From the NCBI RefSeq assembly GCF_032854445.1, contig NC_088305.1, forward strand, positions 32,141,645 to 32,205,644: a stretch of 64,000 nucleotides of DNA, written 5' to 3'. The DNA is from Liolophura sinensis. Taxonomy: Eukaryota > Mollusca > Polyplacophora > Chitonida > Chitonidae. Shown here piece after piece: positions 11,369 through 22,099 of the stretch (position 1 is the stretch's first letter; each line of letters begins with the position of its first letter). The notes below the pieces were generated by a model. The model did not search any database. It was not told the DNA's origin and was given only the letters and a program-made list of their open reading frames with translations. A program made the translations under genes and the position numbers.

Positions 11369-14300
11369 ACCTGTCCACTGTTTGACCCATCTCCAGATCT
11401 AGTAACAGCCTGGTCAGACACCATGTGCTGCTTACCTGTCCACTGTTTTACCCATCTCATTTTCTAGTAACAGCCTGGTCAGACACCATGTGCTGCTTAC
11501 CTGTCCACTGTTTGACACATTTCCTTGTCTAATAACAACCTGGTCAGACACCATGTGCTGCTTACCTGTCCACTGTTTGACCCATCTCCTCAGCTAGTAA
11601 CAGCCCGGTCAGAGACCACCTGCTTCTTACCTGTTCACTCTTTGACCCATCCCCTGATCTAGTAACAGCCTGATCAGGCACCATGTGCTGCTTTCCTGTC
11701 CACTGTTTGACCCATCTCCTCATCTAATAACAGCCTGGTTAGAGACCTTCTGCTTCTTTCCTATCCATTGCTTGACCCATGTTCTCGTCTACTAACAGCC
11801 TGGTCAGAGGCCGCCGGCTTCTTACCTATCCACTGTTTGACCCATCTCCTTATCTAGCAACAGTCTGATAAGGGACCCTGTGCTGCTCACCTGTCCACTG
11901 CTTGACCCATCTCCGCATCTAGTAACAGCCTGGTCAGAGACTGTCTGTTTCTTACCTGTCCACTGTTTAACCCACCTTCTTATCTAGCAACAGTCCATTT
12001 AGAGACCATGCGCTTTTATCTGTCCATTCTTTCATCCATCCCCTCGTCTAGTAGCAGCCTGGTCAGAGACGGTCTTCCTCTTACCTGTCCACTGTTTGAC
12101 TGCTGTCCTCATCTAGTAACAGCCTGCTGAGAGACCGTCTGCTTCTTACCTGTCTACTGTTTGACTAGTGTCCTCATCTAGTAACAGCCTGGTCAGAGAC
12201 CGTGTGCTTCTTACCTGGCCACTGTTTGACTGGTGTCCTCATCTTGTAACAGCCTGGTCAGAGACCTTCTGCTTCTTACCTGTCCACTGTTTGACTCGTG
12301 TTCTCATCTAGTAACAATCTGTTCAGAGACCATCTGCTTCTTACCTGTCCACTGTTTGGCTCGTACCCTCGTCTAGTAACAGCTTGATTAGAGACCGCAC
12401 GCTGGCTTTGTATCGTGACTGGTTACTCCAGTGTTGGTAATTCTGTTTTAGGGATTGGCTGCTCCTACGATCTGCAGCCCCCTTAGCAGGACTGTTATGT
12501 CTGTTTTCTTTATCATCGTAGCCGATCTTAATTAACTCCCTATCGGACGACTTAGTGAATTGCCTGGATGACTAAATACAAAGAAAATTAATTATATTTT
12601 ACTTATGATTACACCTGCTAGCACGTACATGTGGCTACTACAAACCACAGGGCCTGCTTCCACGTACATGTAACTACTACAAACCACAGGGCCCATTAGC
12701 ACGTATATGTAGCTACTACAAACCACAGGGCCCGCTAGCACCTACATGTAACTACATCTATTATGGGGACGTATAGATCTGACATCTGTTTCACTCTTCA
12801 CAGCTTAGCTTACAGAAATAAAGATCTGTACTCTTCCATTCACTAACCTGGAGTTTTCGAGTATGTTGTCCTAAACATATTAAAGCTGTACGATACAGAA
12901 TCATGTTTTCTGTAATCCTTCGGTAATTCTTACTTCATACCAAGTAGTTTTTTGTGAATAATGCAGATCATAACCTCACAATTAACGCAAATGTATCTGT
13001 TACACCGGAAGAAAGCCAAACTTTGCTAACCGCCATTTTCATTTAGTCGGCCGCACTCGGCATCGTCCGGAAAAAGATAAACTAGTGGAATAATTTCCTG
13101 GGAATCAATAAGATTTATTTATTTGATTGGTGTTTTACGCCATACTCAAGAATATTTCACTCATACGACGGCGGCCAGCATTATGGTGGGTGGAAACGAA
13201 ATCAATAAGATGTACACCATATGAAGGGTGATTGACAAATTGTTTGGGAGTCTTAACTTGAGTTTATGAGTTAATAATGAACAGGAATGACCTATAATCA
13301 GTTATATTGTGAAAAAAGATAATTTAAGAATTTAAAAATCTGAAGTAAGAGCAGCCGAGTCCATCTTAGCAACCGAGTCACCTGATTTGAAAATGACGGC
13401 TTGTGAAGATCTGATGCCTTCCGAGTGGGCGCTTTGGTTACATTTGTGTTATTTGCGATGTTATGGCCTGTATTATTTCCCACATAATGAGGTGATATGA
13501 ATTAAACATTACTTTAAAATCACGGAACACTTCTTTTTGTGGCGTTCAACATTGGCACTTTGGTGACAGTACAGATGACATGGCCGAGTGTCAGGTTTAG
13601 TGAATTTAACGGTTCAGAGTAGTTAATGTGAACGCTAAGCTGGGATCATGGCCAACCGATCTCAGATCTAGGCGACTTAATGCCTACAGTGCTGGTTTCA
13701 ATCGAAGTTACGTGCTCGTCTACCTTAAGATTTATTTATTTATTTCATTGGTGTTTTACGCTGTACTCAAGAATATTTCACTTATACGACGGCGGCCAGC
13801 ATTAAGGTGGGGGGAAACCGGGTAGAGCCCGGGGGAAACCCACGACCATCCGCAGGTTGCTGCCAGATCTTCCCACGTACGGCTGGAGAGGAAGCCAGCA
13901 TGAGCAGGACTTGAGCTCACAGCGACCGCATTGGTAGTATTAATGTCCTACTGAAGAATTTTGCACTTCTGCAATGGTTTTCAGTTTATTTTTGGATGAA
14001 ACCGGAACGCCCTGTGTAAACGACAGACGTTCGGGCAAGAAAGTTTTAACAAAATAAATGTCGAAAGCGACAGACATACAGTACAACCGAACCCTAGCCG
14101 AATATCCTCCGCCCACCGTGGTCGGACTATACGTGGGTGGTGCAGCCAAGGAGCCAAAAGATATTCGGCTAAGGTCCGGTTGTACTGTACTTGATATTCT
14201 CAGATACAAGACAGATAACAAGAAGGTAATAATACTCACATGTTCAACTTTTGGTGTCAGCCTATTGCTAACGTCTCCACTCTTCAGCCCTGGAAAATGC

Positions 14301-15481
14301 ATATATCTAAATTGCAAATGAGCCTTTTACGACGAATATATAATCTTGAATTTAATAGCTCAAATCAACTTAGATCCAGTGTAAGATATATGCCGGGGGT
14401 GAGTTAATGTCATCCCGCATGCACGCAGTACGGAGCAGCCTTTGTTGTGATTTAACAACCGTTCATTCGCATCCGCCCGTTTTTCTTTAGCTTAAATGTA
14501 CTTAAGTAATTGTATAACAGAGGTAAATGGAACTAGTTTTAATAGAATTATAGGACAAACGAATAATTAATCTGTTACTACTTCTGACATATACACCTTT
14601 GACTGATTGTGGTGTTGGCTGTTCTGTACCACAAGTACAATGTGCACCATAGATGTGAGGAAGAATTATTGCTCAAATCAAGACGCCTTAAGGATCAACA
14701 ACCTTTACAAGCTGTATGGTAGTCTCCTATACGGAACCATGGAGCTGTCTGATAGTCTGTTGTACGGAACCATGGAGCTGTCTGATAGTTTGCTGGTGAA
14801 ACTATCTGATAGTCTGTTGTACGGAACCAGGAAGCTGTCTGATAGTCCGTTGTACGGAACCACGAAGGTGTCTGATAGTCTGTTGTATGGAACCATGAAG
14901 CAGTCTGATAGTCTGTGGTACGGAAACATGAAACTCTCTGATAGTCTTTTATGCGAAATCATGAACCTGTCTGATACTCTGTCATACGGAACCATGAAGG
15001 TGTCTGATAGTCTGTTGTACGGAACCACAAAGGTGTCTGATAGTCTGTTGTACGGAACCATGAAGCAGTCTGGTAGTCTGATGCACGGAACCATGAAGCT
15101 GCCTGATAGCTTGTTTTACGGAACTATGAAACTGCCTGATACGGAGAGCACCAGCCTGAATATCAACTGCACAGTAATCTGGGAATTAAATTTTTCTCTA
15201 TACTGATGCTAATATTACGGTTTATACAGTTGAAAACAAACAAACATGAAACAAACACCCGAAATGCACCCAATGGCATACATTCCATAAAACTGACATT
15301 TACCGTATTTTTCATAGTAATCTTTGTAGTCACGTGACCTTAAGCAGCTACCCACGTGAAAGTTGAAATTCTGCACAGTGTCCGGTCCTGCACCGTTCTC
15401 CGGCCTAGGTTTGTATTCCAGCAGTTGCTGTAGGCTGCCGATTGGGTGTTCCTTCTTGTAACAGGCCGAGCAAGAAGTCAT
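10906..15481 (-). CDS. Uncharacterised basic protein of about 143 residues, three exons
   Basis: Exons on the minus strand: 15481-15304, 13467-13382 and 11073-10906. Exon 1 starts AACATGA (a good start context) and reads MTSCSACYKKEHPIGSLQ, then 59 codons plus one base to donor GTAAAT. Exon 2 (29 codons) includes NVTKAPTRKASDLHKPSF and ends in phase 0 at CAG/GTGACT. Exon 3 (55 codons plus stop) is Lys/Arg-rich and ends DYTIDAAFFEQMYKM. The three sum to 432 nt in one frame, with AATAAA 31 bp later. The protein has no signal peptide or membrane segment, so cytosolic or nuclear is likely. The last acceptor reads TTTAGTAAG: using the first AG would put TAA right after exon 2, so either the second AG is used or an unseen exon lies between. 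An in-frame stop upstream of the ATG supports the start. Family not recognised. Confidence 0.6.
11325..11364. repeat. (TA)n microsatellite
   Basis: About 20 TA units directly against the start of the 65-bp array. Confidence 0.95.
11365..12402. repeat. 65-bp minisatellite, about 16 copies, in an intron
   Basis: Units begin CTTACCTGTCCACTGTTTGA and contain CTAGTAACAGCCTGGTCAGA. The first four copies (ending CCATGTGCTG) are much alike; later ones vary more at their 3' halves. The array lies in the last intron of the minus-strand gene 10906-15481. Each unit carries CTTACCTG, which reads CAGGTAAG on the minus (gene) strand, a perfect 5' splice-site consensus repeated about 16 times. Confidence 0.9.
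12616..12757. repeat. 39-bp tandem repeat, about 3.5 copies
   Basis: Units contain GCACGTACATGTAACTACTA and CAAACCACAGGGCCC. Confidence 0.9.
13112..13199 (-). mobile_element. SINE-A copy with 12-bp target duplication
   Basis: A short antisense SINE-A, strongly 5'-truncated, flanked by perfect AATCAATAAGAT at 13103-13114 and 13200-13211. The duplication shows insertion by LINE-type target-primed reverse transcription. The element is barely diverged, so it is fairly young. Confidence 0.92.
13731..13936 (-). mobile_element. SINE-A copy
   Basis: Antisense, with TTTATTTA tail, full body and the start of the tRNA-related head (GAGCTCACAGCGACCGCATT). It lies in intron 1 of the minus-strand gene 10906-15481. 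Confidence 0.93.
14077..14189. mobile_element. Foldback element with 30-bp arms
   Basis: The left arm (14077-14106, starting TACAGTACAACCGAACCCTA) and right arm (14160-14189) are inverted copies matching at 28 of 30 positions, around a 53-bp loop. No target duplication or frame is visible. It could be a small MITE or a local inverted duplication. It lies in intron 1 of the minus-strand gene 10906-15481. Confidence 0.75.
14710..15142. repeat. 33-bp minisatellite, about 13 copies, in an intron
   Basis: Units of CTGTCTGATAGTCTGTTGTA plus CGGAACCATGAAG. As 33 is a multiple of three, both strands are open (plus strand LSDSLLYGTMK repeats). The array sits between exons 1 and 2 of the minus-strand gene, so I do not treat the frame as coding. 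Confidence 0.92.
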
Positions 15482-15684
15482 GTTTTAGAGCAAAATTCTG
15501 ATATGATTTAGGATAGGAGTCAATTGACATGACTGTAGGGCTTATTTGTGACCAGTTATAATTTGATTATGCAAGTGTTCCATCTGCTTTTATGTTTAAG
15601 CAGGTGTTGTATCGGATTTAATATCACGAAACCTGTTTAAAAGCACTTAACCATTCGTGGATCAAAATGAAGATCTACTGATAA

Positions 15685-15713
15685 ATTATTTATTTATTAA
15701 TCTATTAATTAAT

Positions 15714-15756
<43 letters not shown>

Positions 15757-15759
15757 TTT
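15685..15759. repeat. (ATTT)n microsatellite
   Basis: A TTTA tetranucleotide run, possibly the tail of a lost SINE-A copy; no SINE body follows. Confidence 0.9.
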
Positions 15760-16314
15760 CTCTTTTGTTAAGGTGGGTGGGGTAGGCCAGGAGGGAAGAG
15801 AACAATGCCCATAGTGCTTTTAAACATGCACAAACCGAAACTAACCGAAAAGTAAATCTCAACAAACGACATAAAGAGGTTACAAGATCAAGTGTCTTAG
15901 GTCCATTTGATAAACTCAATGCAATAACACCGCAATAAGAAAAGACCAGCCAGAAATTGACGTTTGATATCTTTCCGAGGTCCGTAACGTAAGGCACACT
16001 TTAACTATCCGATTGCCATTGGCTCCTCCTAATTCTCGTGTCGACTACCCTGATTACTGTTTTGACAATTGCAGTCTGTATTGGACTGTGCTTAGTTTTG
16101 AATAAGAATAAAATGAACATAAACGCACAAATAGAGGAATTTCTAGTTTAAACTGTTGTTGTTGTCGTGGAAGGTAAAAACAATGCTATTCTGACATGTG
16201 ACTTGTGAAAAATGTTAGATTACCTTTGTTGACATTAATTTACCGGTCACCTGTTTCAGCGCGTTTTAGAGGCACAAATGCCACTTGTCTCCACAGGAAC
16301 TTCTTATATTCACA

Positions 16315-16368
16315 AAGTGAATGTGCCGATGTGGCGTTAAGCCATAATCATTCATTCATTCATTCTCA
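16315..16368 (+). repeat. Repeat family D, sense fragment
   Basis: GCCGATGTGGCGTTAAGCCA followed by TAATCATTCATTCATTCATT is the inverse of the copies at 7262 and 43430, here ending in its ATTC tail. Confidence 0.65.
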
Positions 16369-16555
16369 GTTTTTCCATCGTTCGTCAACGCTAAATTTTA
16401 TTTTGTGAAATTGTTGCCAGACGCCTATCTTACGGTATTTGTGATCAAAAATTCTTGCCTAATATTTTTGACAGGTCACATGATACAATGGGACTTTTTG
16501 AATCTTTAGCGACAAAAGAGTTCCGTATACAAGTAAGTAATGGGTTTCCACTTAC

Positions 16556-16673
16556 GAAGATTTTGTTGGCGAATCTGACGAGAGACGATGCCTCGCTTTC
16601 GGTTACAGATCGAAGATGGTCATCGATAATCACTGGATCAATTTTATCCCCCTGCATGCTGTCCGAAGTTGAT
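16556..16673 (-). CDS. Possible internal exon (unrecognised)
   Basis: On the minus strand the acceptor CCTGATTTTAG opens an exon read as SMQGDKIDPVIIDDHLRSV then TESEASSLVRFANKIF, ended by a perfect GTAAGT donor. Two carried bases plus 118 nt make 40 codons, entering in phase 2 and leaving in phase 0. Acidic and hydrophobic residues alternate as in a folded protein. It lies upstream of the minus-strand gene that starts at 15481, but that gene has an in-frame stop before its ATG, so this exon belongs elsewhere or to a 5' UTR. Confidence 0.4.
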
Positions 16674-16736
16674 CTAAAATCAGGATGTGATTTCGTTTGC
16701 ACGATAACAATACTCACTCACTCACTCCCACCCTAA

Positions 16737-16831
16737 AGCTGGCCGCCGTTGTATGAGTGAAATACTCGACAGTGCGGCATAAAACACCAATCATATAAAT
16801 AAATCAATAAAAAAATCAATAAATAAATACA
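16737..16831 (+). mobile_element. SINE-A 3' fragment
   Basis: AAGCTGGCCGCCGTTGTATG, then GTGAAATACTCGACAGTGCG and GGCATAAAACACCAATCA, with an AAATAAATC-type tail. It is the sense 3' half of SINE-A. Confidence 0.85.
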
Positions 16832-16898
16832 ATTGTTCATGATCCTATGTATTGTTACGGAGTAAAGATGTATATTTACTCAAGCAGGCAGATGTCAC

Positions 16899-18299
16899 TG
16901 CGCTACAAGGACGGAAAGACTTGATACCCTTTGTAAGGGAATGGTGAGACACAATGGTGCTACAAGGGCGGTAAGATTTGATACCCTTTGTAGGGGAATG
17001 GTGAGACACAATGGCGCTACAAGGACTGTAAGATTTGATACGTTTGTAAGGGATTAGTCAGACACAATGGCGCTACAAGGACCGTAAGATTTGATACCCT
17101 TTGTAAGGGAATGGTGAGAGACAATGGCACTACAAGGGCGGTAAGATTTGATACCCTTTGTAAGGGAATGGTGAGAGACAATGGCGCTACAAGGACTGTA
17201 AGATTTGATACCCTTTGTAAGGGATTGGTGAGACACAATGGCGCTACAAGGGCCGTAAGATTTGATACCCTTTGTAAGGGAATGGTGGGAGACAATGGCG
17301 CTACAAGGACCGTAAGATTTGATACCCTTTGTAAGGGAATGGTGAGAGACAATGGCGCTACAAGGACTGTAAGATTTGATACCCTTTGTAAGGGAATGGT
17401 GAGACACAATGGCGCCACAAGAACCGTAAGATTTGATACCCTTTGTAAGGGAATGATGAGACACAATGGCGCCACAAGGAGTGTAAGACTTGTAACCTTT
17501 TGTAAGGGAATGGTGAGACACAATGGCGCCACAAGGAGTGTAAGACTTGCTACCTTTTTTAATGGAATGGTGAGACACAATGGCGCCACAAGGAGTGTAA
17601 GATTTGCTACCTTTGTAAGGGAATGGTAAGACACAATGGCGCCACACGGACTGCCCTTGCTACCTTTTGTAAGAGAATGGTGAGATACAATCGCGCTACA
17701 AGGACGGTAAGATTTGTAACCTTTTGTAAGGGAATGGTGAGACACAATGGCGCCACAAGGAGTGTAAGACTTGCTACCTTTTGTAATGGAATGGTGAGAC
17801 ACAATGGCGCCACACGGACTGCCCTTGCTACCTTTTGTAAGGGAATGGTGAGACACAATGGCGCTACAAGGACTGTCCTTGCTACCTTTTGTAAGGGAAT
17901 GGTGAGACACAATGGCGCTACAAGGACTGTCCTTGCTACCTTTTGTAAGGGAATGGTGAGACACAATGGCGCCACAAGGACTGTCCTTGCTACCTTTTGT
18001 AAGGGAATGGTGAGACACAATGGCGCCACAAGGGCTGTCCTTGCTACCTTTTGTAAGAGAATGGTGAGACACAATGGCGCCACAAGGACTGTCCTTGCTA
18101 CCTTTTGTAAGAGAATGGTGAGACACAATGGCGCCACAAGGACTGTCCTTGCTACCTTTTGTAAGGGAATGGTGAGACACAATGGCGCCACAAGGGCTGT
18201 CCTTGCTACCTTTTGAAAGGGAATGGTGAGACACAATGGCGCCACAAGGACTGTAAGATTTGCTACCTTTTGTAAGAGAATGGTGAGATACAATGGCGT
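16899..18299. repeat. 57/54-bp minisatellite, about 25 copies
   Basis: Units share GGGAATGGTGAGACACAATG and GCGCTACAAGGAC. A 57-bp form continues TGTAAGATTTGATACCC and a 54-bp form continues TGTCCTTGCTACC. The 57-bp form fills the left part; the 54-bp form first appears near 17640, gives way to 57-bp copies until about 17790, then dominates to 18235. Both lengths are multiples of three, which explains very long open frames on both strands. Confidence 0.93.
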
Positions 18300-18970
18300 T
18301 ATTTTACTTGTTGACGTTAAAGTAAATCACTGATGATTTCCACACATATGCCGATATCTGATTACTCATTTATTCATGCCAATGTTGTAAACCTGACAAC
18401 GTCTGACAAGATTCCTGTTTTAAGCCACTCAAGTACTATAGCAGTAAGGTGTCATGTACGTGGTTATTCTTTTACCAGTTTTTCACACTATGACTTATGA
18501 ATCAAATGATGAAAGTCAAATTATATTAAATTCGCAAACTACCACAAACTATGTTTGGTTTGGGCCGTCATAAATCAGTTCGCCTACACTACAAACCGTT
18601 TTTGCATGAGTTGTCTTTCCCTGAAATGTCTTCTCCGGTCGGACTTGTCCCTTGACACCATTTCGTTGACGCCTTTGAAATCCCACTGAGAAAGAATGGA
18701 GGAGAGCAAACCTAGCACCATTTCTCATAAAATATATATAAAGATATCATACTTTTGTTGAACACAAAGAGTATGCAATTGTACAAAATGTTATGCTATA
18801 TTCCAATGGTACAACATTCTTGAATATGGCGTTAAACACCAATTAAGTAAATAAATATTCCAATCTACACTCTTGAGTAAATACATTATACACTGATACT
18901 GATACTTAAAGTTTGATTAAAGTTTGAGTTTAATTAAAAACCGTTTTGTGGAAAGATACCATATATGGAC
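18300..18970. other. Intergenic, nothing named
   Basis: AT-rich. A possible SINE-A tail remnant (GGCGTTAAACACCAATTAAG with AAATAAAT) lies at 18817-18857. Confidence 0.4.
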
Positions 18971-19730
18971 GCGCCCGCTTCGGTGGCCTAAAGGTCAGAG
19001 CGTCCGCGTCGAATTCGAGTGAGTGAGTGAGTGCTTGGGGTTTAACGTCGTACTCAACAATTTTTCAGTCATATGACGACGAAGGAATCATTAGGGTGCA
19101 TGTACGTATAATGTGCCTCCTTGTTGCAGGACGGATTTCCACCGCTCTTTTATTTAGTGCTGCTTCACTGAGACCACTTACCGAAGGCAAGTAAGCCGCC
19201 CCGCCCGAGCCATTATACTGATACGGGTCAACCAGTCGTTGCACTATCCCTTTCATGCTGAACGCCAAGCGAGGAAGTTACAACTTCCTCTTTTAAAGTC
19301 TTAGGTGTGACTCGATCAAGGATTGATCCTGGATCTACCGGTCCCGAAGCGGACGCTCTACCAACTGTGCTATCCGGGCCGGTTTCGAATTCGAGAGACA
19401 CCGTGGATCAAAACCGGGTCAGGTCATACCAAAGGTTTTTAAAATTGTATTTGTTGCTGCCTCGATTGCCGTTCAGAACTGAGAGGCTAGAGCAAAGAAA
19501 CAGGATTGGTTGGCCGGGTGTCAGCATAATGTGACTGTATAGGGTGTCATGTTTGGTGTCTTTGGCATGATGCTTCAGTGGCGGAAGCACAATAACGACA
19601 TGGACTCGCAATGCTACAGGAAGACACATTATATATACTCACACCTGATGACTTCTCGTCGTCAAATTGTTAAGTTCGACGGAAAACCCCATGCATACAT
19701 AAATACATACATACATACATACATATGAGC
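18971..19730 (+). mobile_element. SINE-C, split by a SINE-B insertion
   Basis: The tRNA-like head CTTCGGTGGCCTAAAGGTCA (A-box side) at 18977 continues after the insertion with GTGGATCAAAACCGGG (B-box side), then a body, then TTCTCGTCGTCAAATTGTTA and GTTCGACGGAAAACCCC and a (CATA)n tail at 19691-19726. Removing 19020-19384 and one target duplication restores a continuous element of about 390 bp. Its 3' end resembles that of SINE-B. Confidence 0.7.
19020..19384 (-). mobile_element. SINE-B, full-length, nested in SINE-C
   Basis: Plus-strand reading: GAGTGAGTGCTTGGGGTTTA, CGTCATATGACGACGAAGGA region, GGACGGATTTCCACCGCTCT, GCCAAGCGAGGAAGTTACAA, and finally an inverted tRNA-like head (GCGGACGCTCTACCAACTGT). 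It is flanked by TCGAATTCGAG at 19009-19019 and 19385-19395, an 11-bp perfect target duplication inside SINE-C. Confidence 0.9.
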
Positions 19731-20585
19731 ACGTTGGCTGTTTATGATATTGTGTGTTTCGATGTGAGTGATTTATGTTTGCAAAGTATGAACGGTTAAG
19801 TCTGTTCAATCTGAGTGATATCGCATAAATAGGAAGAAGTATGCCTTTGGGTGGTCTGGTAATTCACATGTCTGTACTCCCTCTGGTCTGAGAGGTCACT
19901 GAGGTGATGCTACTAAAAATGGACAAGGAGGCTTCGAGAAATTGTAGGAAATAATTAGTCGGCATGTCACGATTAGTAAGTCTCTTCTGTTGCGCTAGAA
20001 TGCATTGTGACGCGTTCGTCTATACAAAGAAATGTCAGATGGACTGTTCCTGTTAGTATATTCCCCAATCAATGTGGAGTAGAAGGTTATTGATGGAGAA
20101 TGACATAAAGATAGCGTGACACACTTCTTATGTAGGCCTATCTCTGGTCATATGATTTATGGAAAATGACAGGTTCCCCAGGACGCTATGCCGTTTTGGT
20201 TGGAGGGACGTTTTCATTTGATGACAATTCCTCTGGGAAGCTTAGATATTCCCAGTATTACTCAGAGGATATAACAACGTTTTTAAAGCCTACCGGTATC
20301 TCATTTCCCTTAAAACACGCGCGTCTAAACAGTAGATAGTGACGCAGTTAGTCATTGTTGAAAATTCTTTTACAAAAAGCATCGTCTATTTAAACAAATT
20401 GCAAACCTTTGGACATTAAGCTAGTGACAATGCTCTGGATTTGTAGCCTCTAGGCTGTTTCACAATAAAAAAAAAACACATGCACATTTAAGATCATTTA
20501 AGGTATGAGGAGGGCACAATCACAGCTTGGCATCCTATTCTTTCCAAGTACATACGTATACTTGGGTTCTTACGTCAAACTTTAG
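19731..20585. other. Intergenic, nothing named
   Basis: No repeats or coding-like frames that I can support. Confidence 0.4.
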
Positions 20586-20725
20586 ATTTTTTACGACGAC
20601 AATTCATTCGGTGCTTGCCTGTATATACACTGTGCATTCTTGTGGATGGGCGACTCTATGCCACCAAAATCCATGTGCCACTGAAGTATTATGAAGAAGA
20701 CACCAGACATGACACTCCACCCTGA
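20586..20725 (+). CDS. Possible terminal exon (unrecognised)
   Basis: After AACTTTAG, one carried base plus 140 nt gives 46 codons and a stop. The frame contains CLPVYTLCILVDGRLYATKI then HVPLKYYEEDTRHDTPP. Composition is more coding-like than the flanks. No upstream exon is identified and the acceptor tract is poor in pyrimidines, so this is weak. Confidence 0.25.
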
Positions 20726-21234
20726 CACTGGACTAACAAGTACTGTTTCCTTCCCGTAACTTCTCAGTGCTGGACGCAGAGGTATATGCAACAGGTCCTT
20801 CGTATGATCCCACCGGGTTTGATCCCAAATCTTTTGTCATCGAGGCGGACGCCTAACAGCGAGCACCGAAGCGGTTTGTACTTTCATATGTTCAGTTTCC
20901 TGTCGGCGTGGTTGTGACTTTGTGCTAAGCCCTAAGCAATCTGTTACTACATTTTGTACACGTATACATATGTAGGCCTACAGTAAAGAACAAATTATTA
21001 TGCTTTCGGACTGATTTGTAAAATGCTCAAAGAAGATGCAATGCCACTTCCAGGCTTGTGGCAAGTGAAACCAAGAAGCTGTCTTAAACTTATGTCAGAT
21101 ATACGTAGTCTTGTCTTCAAAACATCTCTAAAATAGTTACTTACTTCAGGAAATTGTCTTGGACTTTTATGGCAAGATTGAAAATTACCGCTGAGACTGT
21201 CAGATTTAAAGACAGCTTCTTAATCCCGTGCCAA

Positions 21235-21454
21235 GGGGCCGATTCATCAAAAGATTTTTGACTTAAGTCAGAATTTGAAATATGATCTTAAAGCTTATTT
21301 TTGTCGTCATTAGAAATTAAAAGCTTGTCCACCTCATCAGTGTTATCTTTAGACAAATATATTCAAATTTTAACTTCCTGTTCCAAAAACTAAGTTTCGT
21401 GAATAAGTTTCAAATTTTGACTCATGTCAGAAATAACATTGTGGATTTGTCCCC
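21235..21454. mobile_element. MITE, GGGGCC/GACTTAAGTCAGAA family, copy 1
   Basis: Left end GGGGCCGATTCATCAAAAGA with GACTTAAGTCAGAATTTGAA faces an inverted right end (TTTCAAATTTTGACTCATGT to TTTGTCCCC). About 220 bp, no frame. A second copy lies at 25531-25727. Confidence 0.75.
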
Positions 21455-21640
21455 AGGCATATATATTCAGTAAGACATATATTACGATTAAGCTAGAACA
21501 GTTCGTCTGACGATCTCTGATTGGTTTTTTGTTTTCAGAAGCCACCAGAGGGCTACACTCACCGACGGGTAGCTTTCTTTCCTGGGTCCGGCAGAGGCAT
21601 CAAAATACAGCTCACGGTGTTTATCGTTGATATACTTCTC

Positions 21641-22085
21641 CCTGAAATGAATTGAGACGTTAAACCCTAATTACTCACTCACTAACTGAAATGAGCTGAG
21701 ACGTTAAACCCTAAGCACTCACTCACTAACTGAAATGAGCTGAGACGTTAAACCCTAAGCACTCACTCACTAACTGAAATGAGCTGAGACGTTAAACCCT
21801 AATTACTCACTCACTAACTAAAATGAGCTGAGACGTTAAACCCTAATTACTCACTCACCAACTGAAATGAGCTGAGACGTTAAACCCTAATTACTCACTC
21901 ACTAACTGAAATGAGCTGAGACGTTAAACCCTAATTACTCACTCACTAACTGAAATGAGCTGAGACGTTAAACCCTAATTACTCACTCACTAACTGAAAT
22001 GAGCTGAGACGTTAAACCCTAATTACTCACTCACTAACTGAAATGAGCTGAGACGTTAAACCCTAAGCACTCACTCACGAACTGA
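21641..22085. repeat. 44-bp tandem array derived from a SINE tail, about 10 copies
   Basis: Units ACTGAAATGAGCTGAGACGT plus TAAACCCTAAGCACTCACTC plus ACTA. The words GACGTTAAACCC and CACTCACTCAC are the 3' tail of SINE-B (inverse of GAGTGAGTGCTTGGGGTTTA at 19020). The copies are almost identical, alternating only between AAGCACTC and AATTACTC, so expansion is recent. Confidence 0.88.
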
Positions 22086-22099
22086 CGTTAATTGAAGCA

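Noticed and set aside
14607-15206. Plus-strand open frame of 199 codons (LSDSLLYGTMK repeats)
   Set aside because: A 33-bp array within an intron of a minus-strand gene; the opposite strand is equally open.
17017-18293. Minus-strand frames of over 200 and 400 codons and plus-strand frames of nearly 200
   Set aside because: All result from 57- and 54-bp units being multiples of three.
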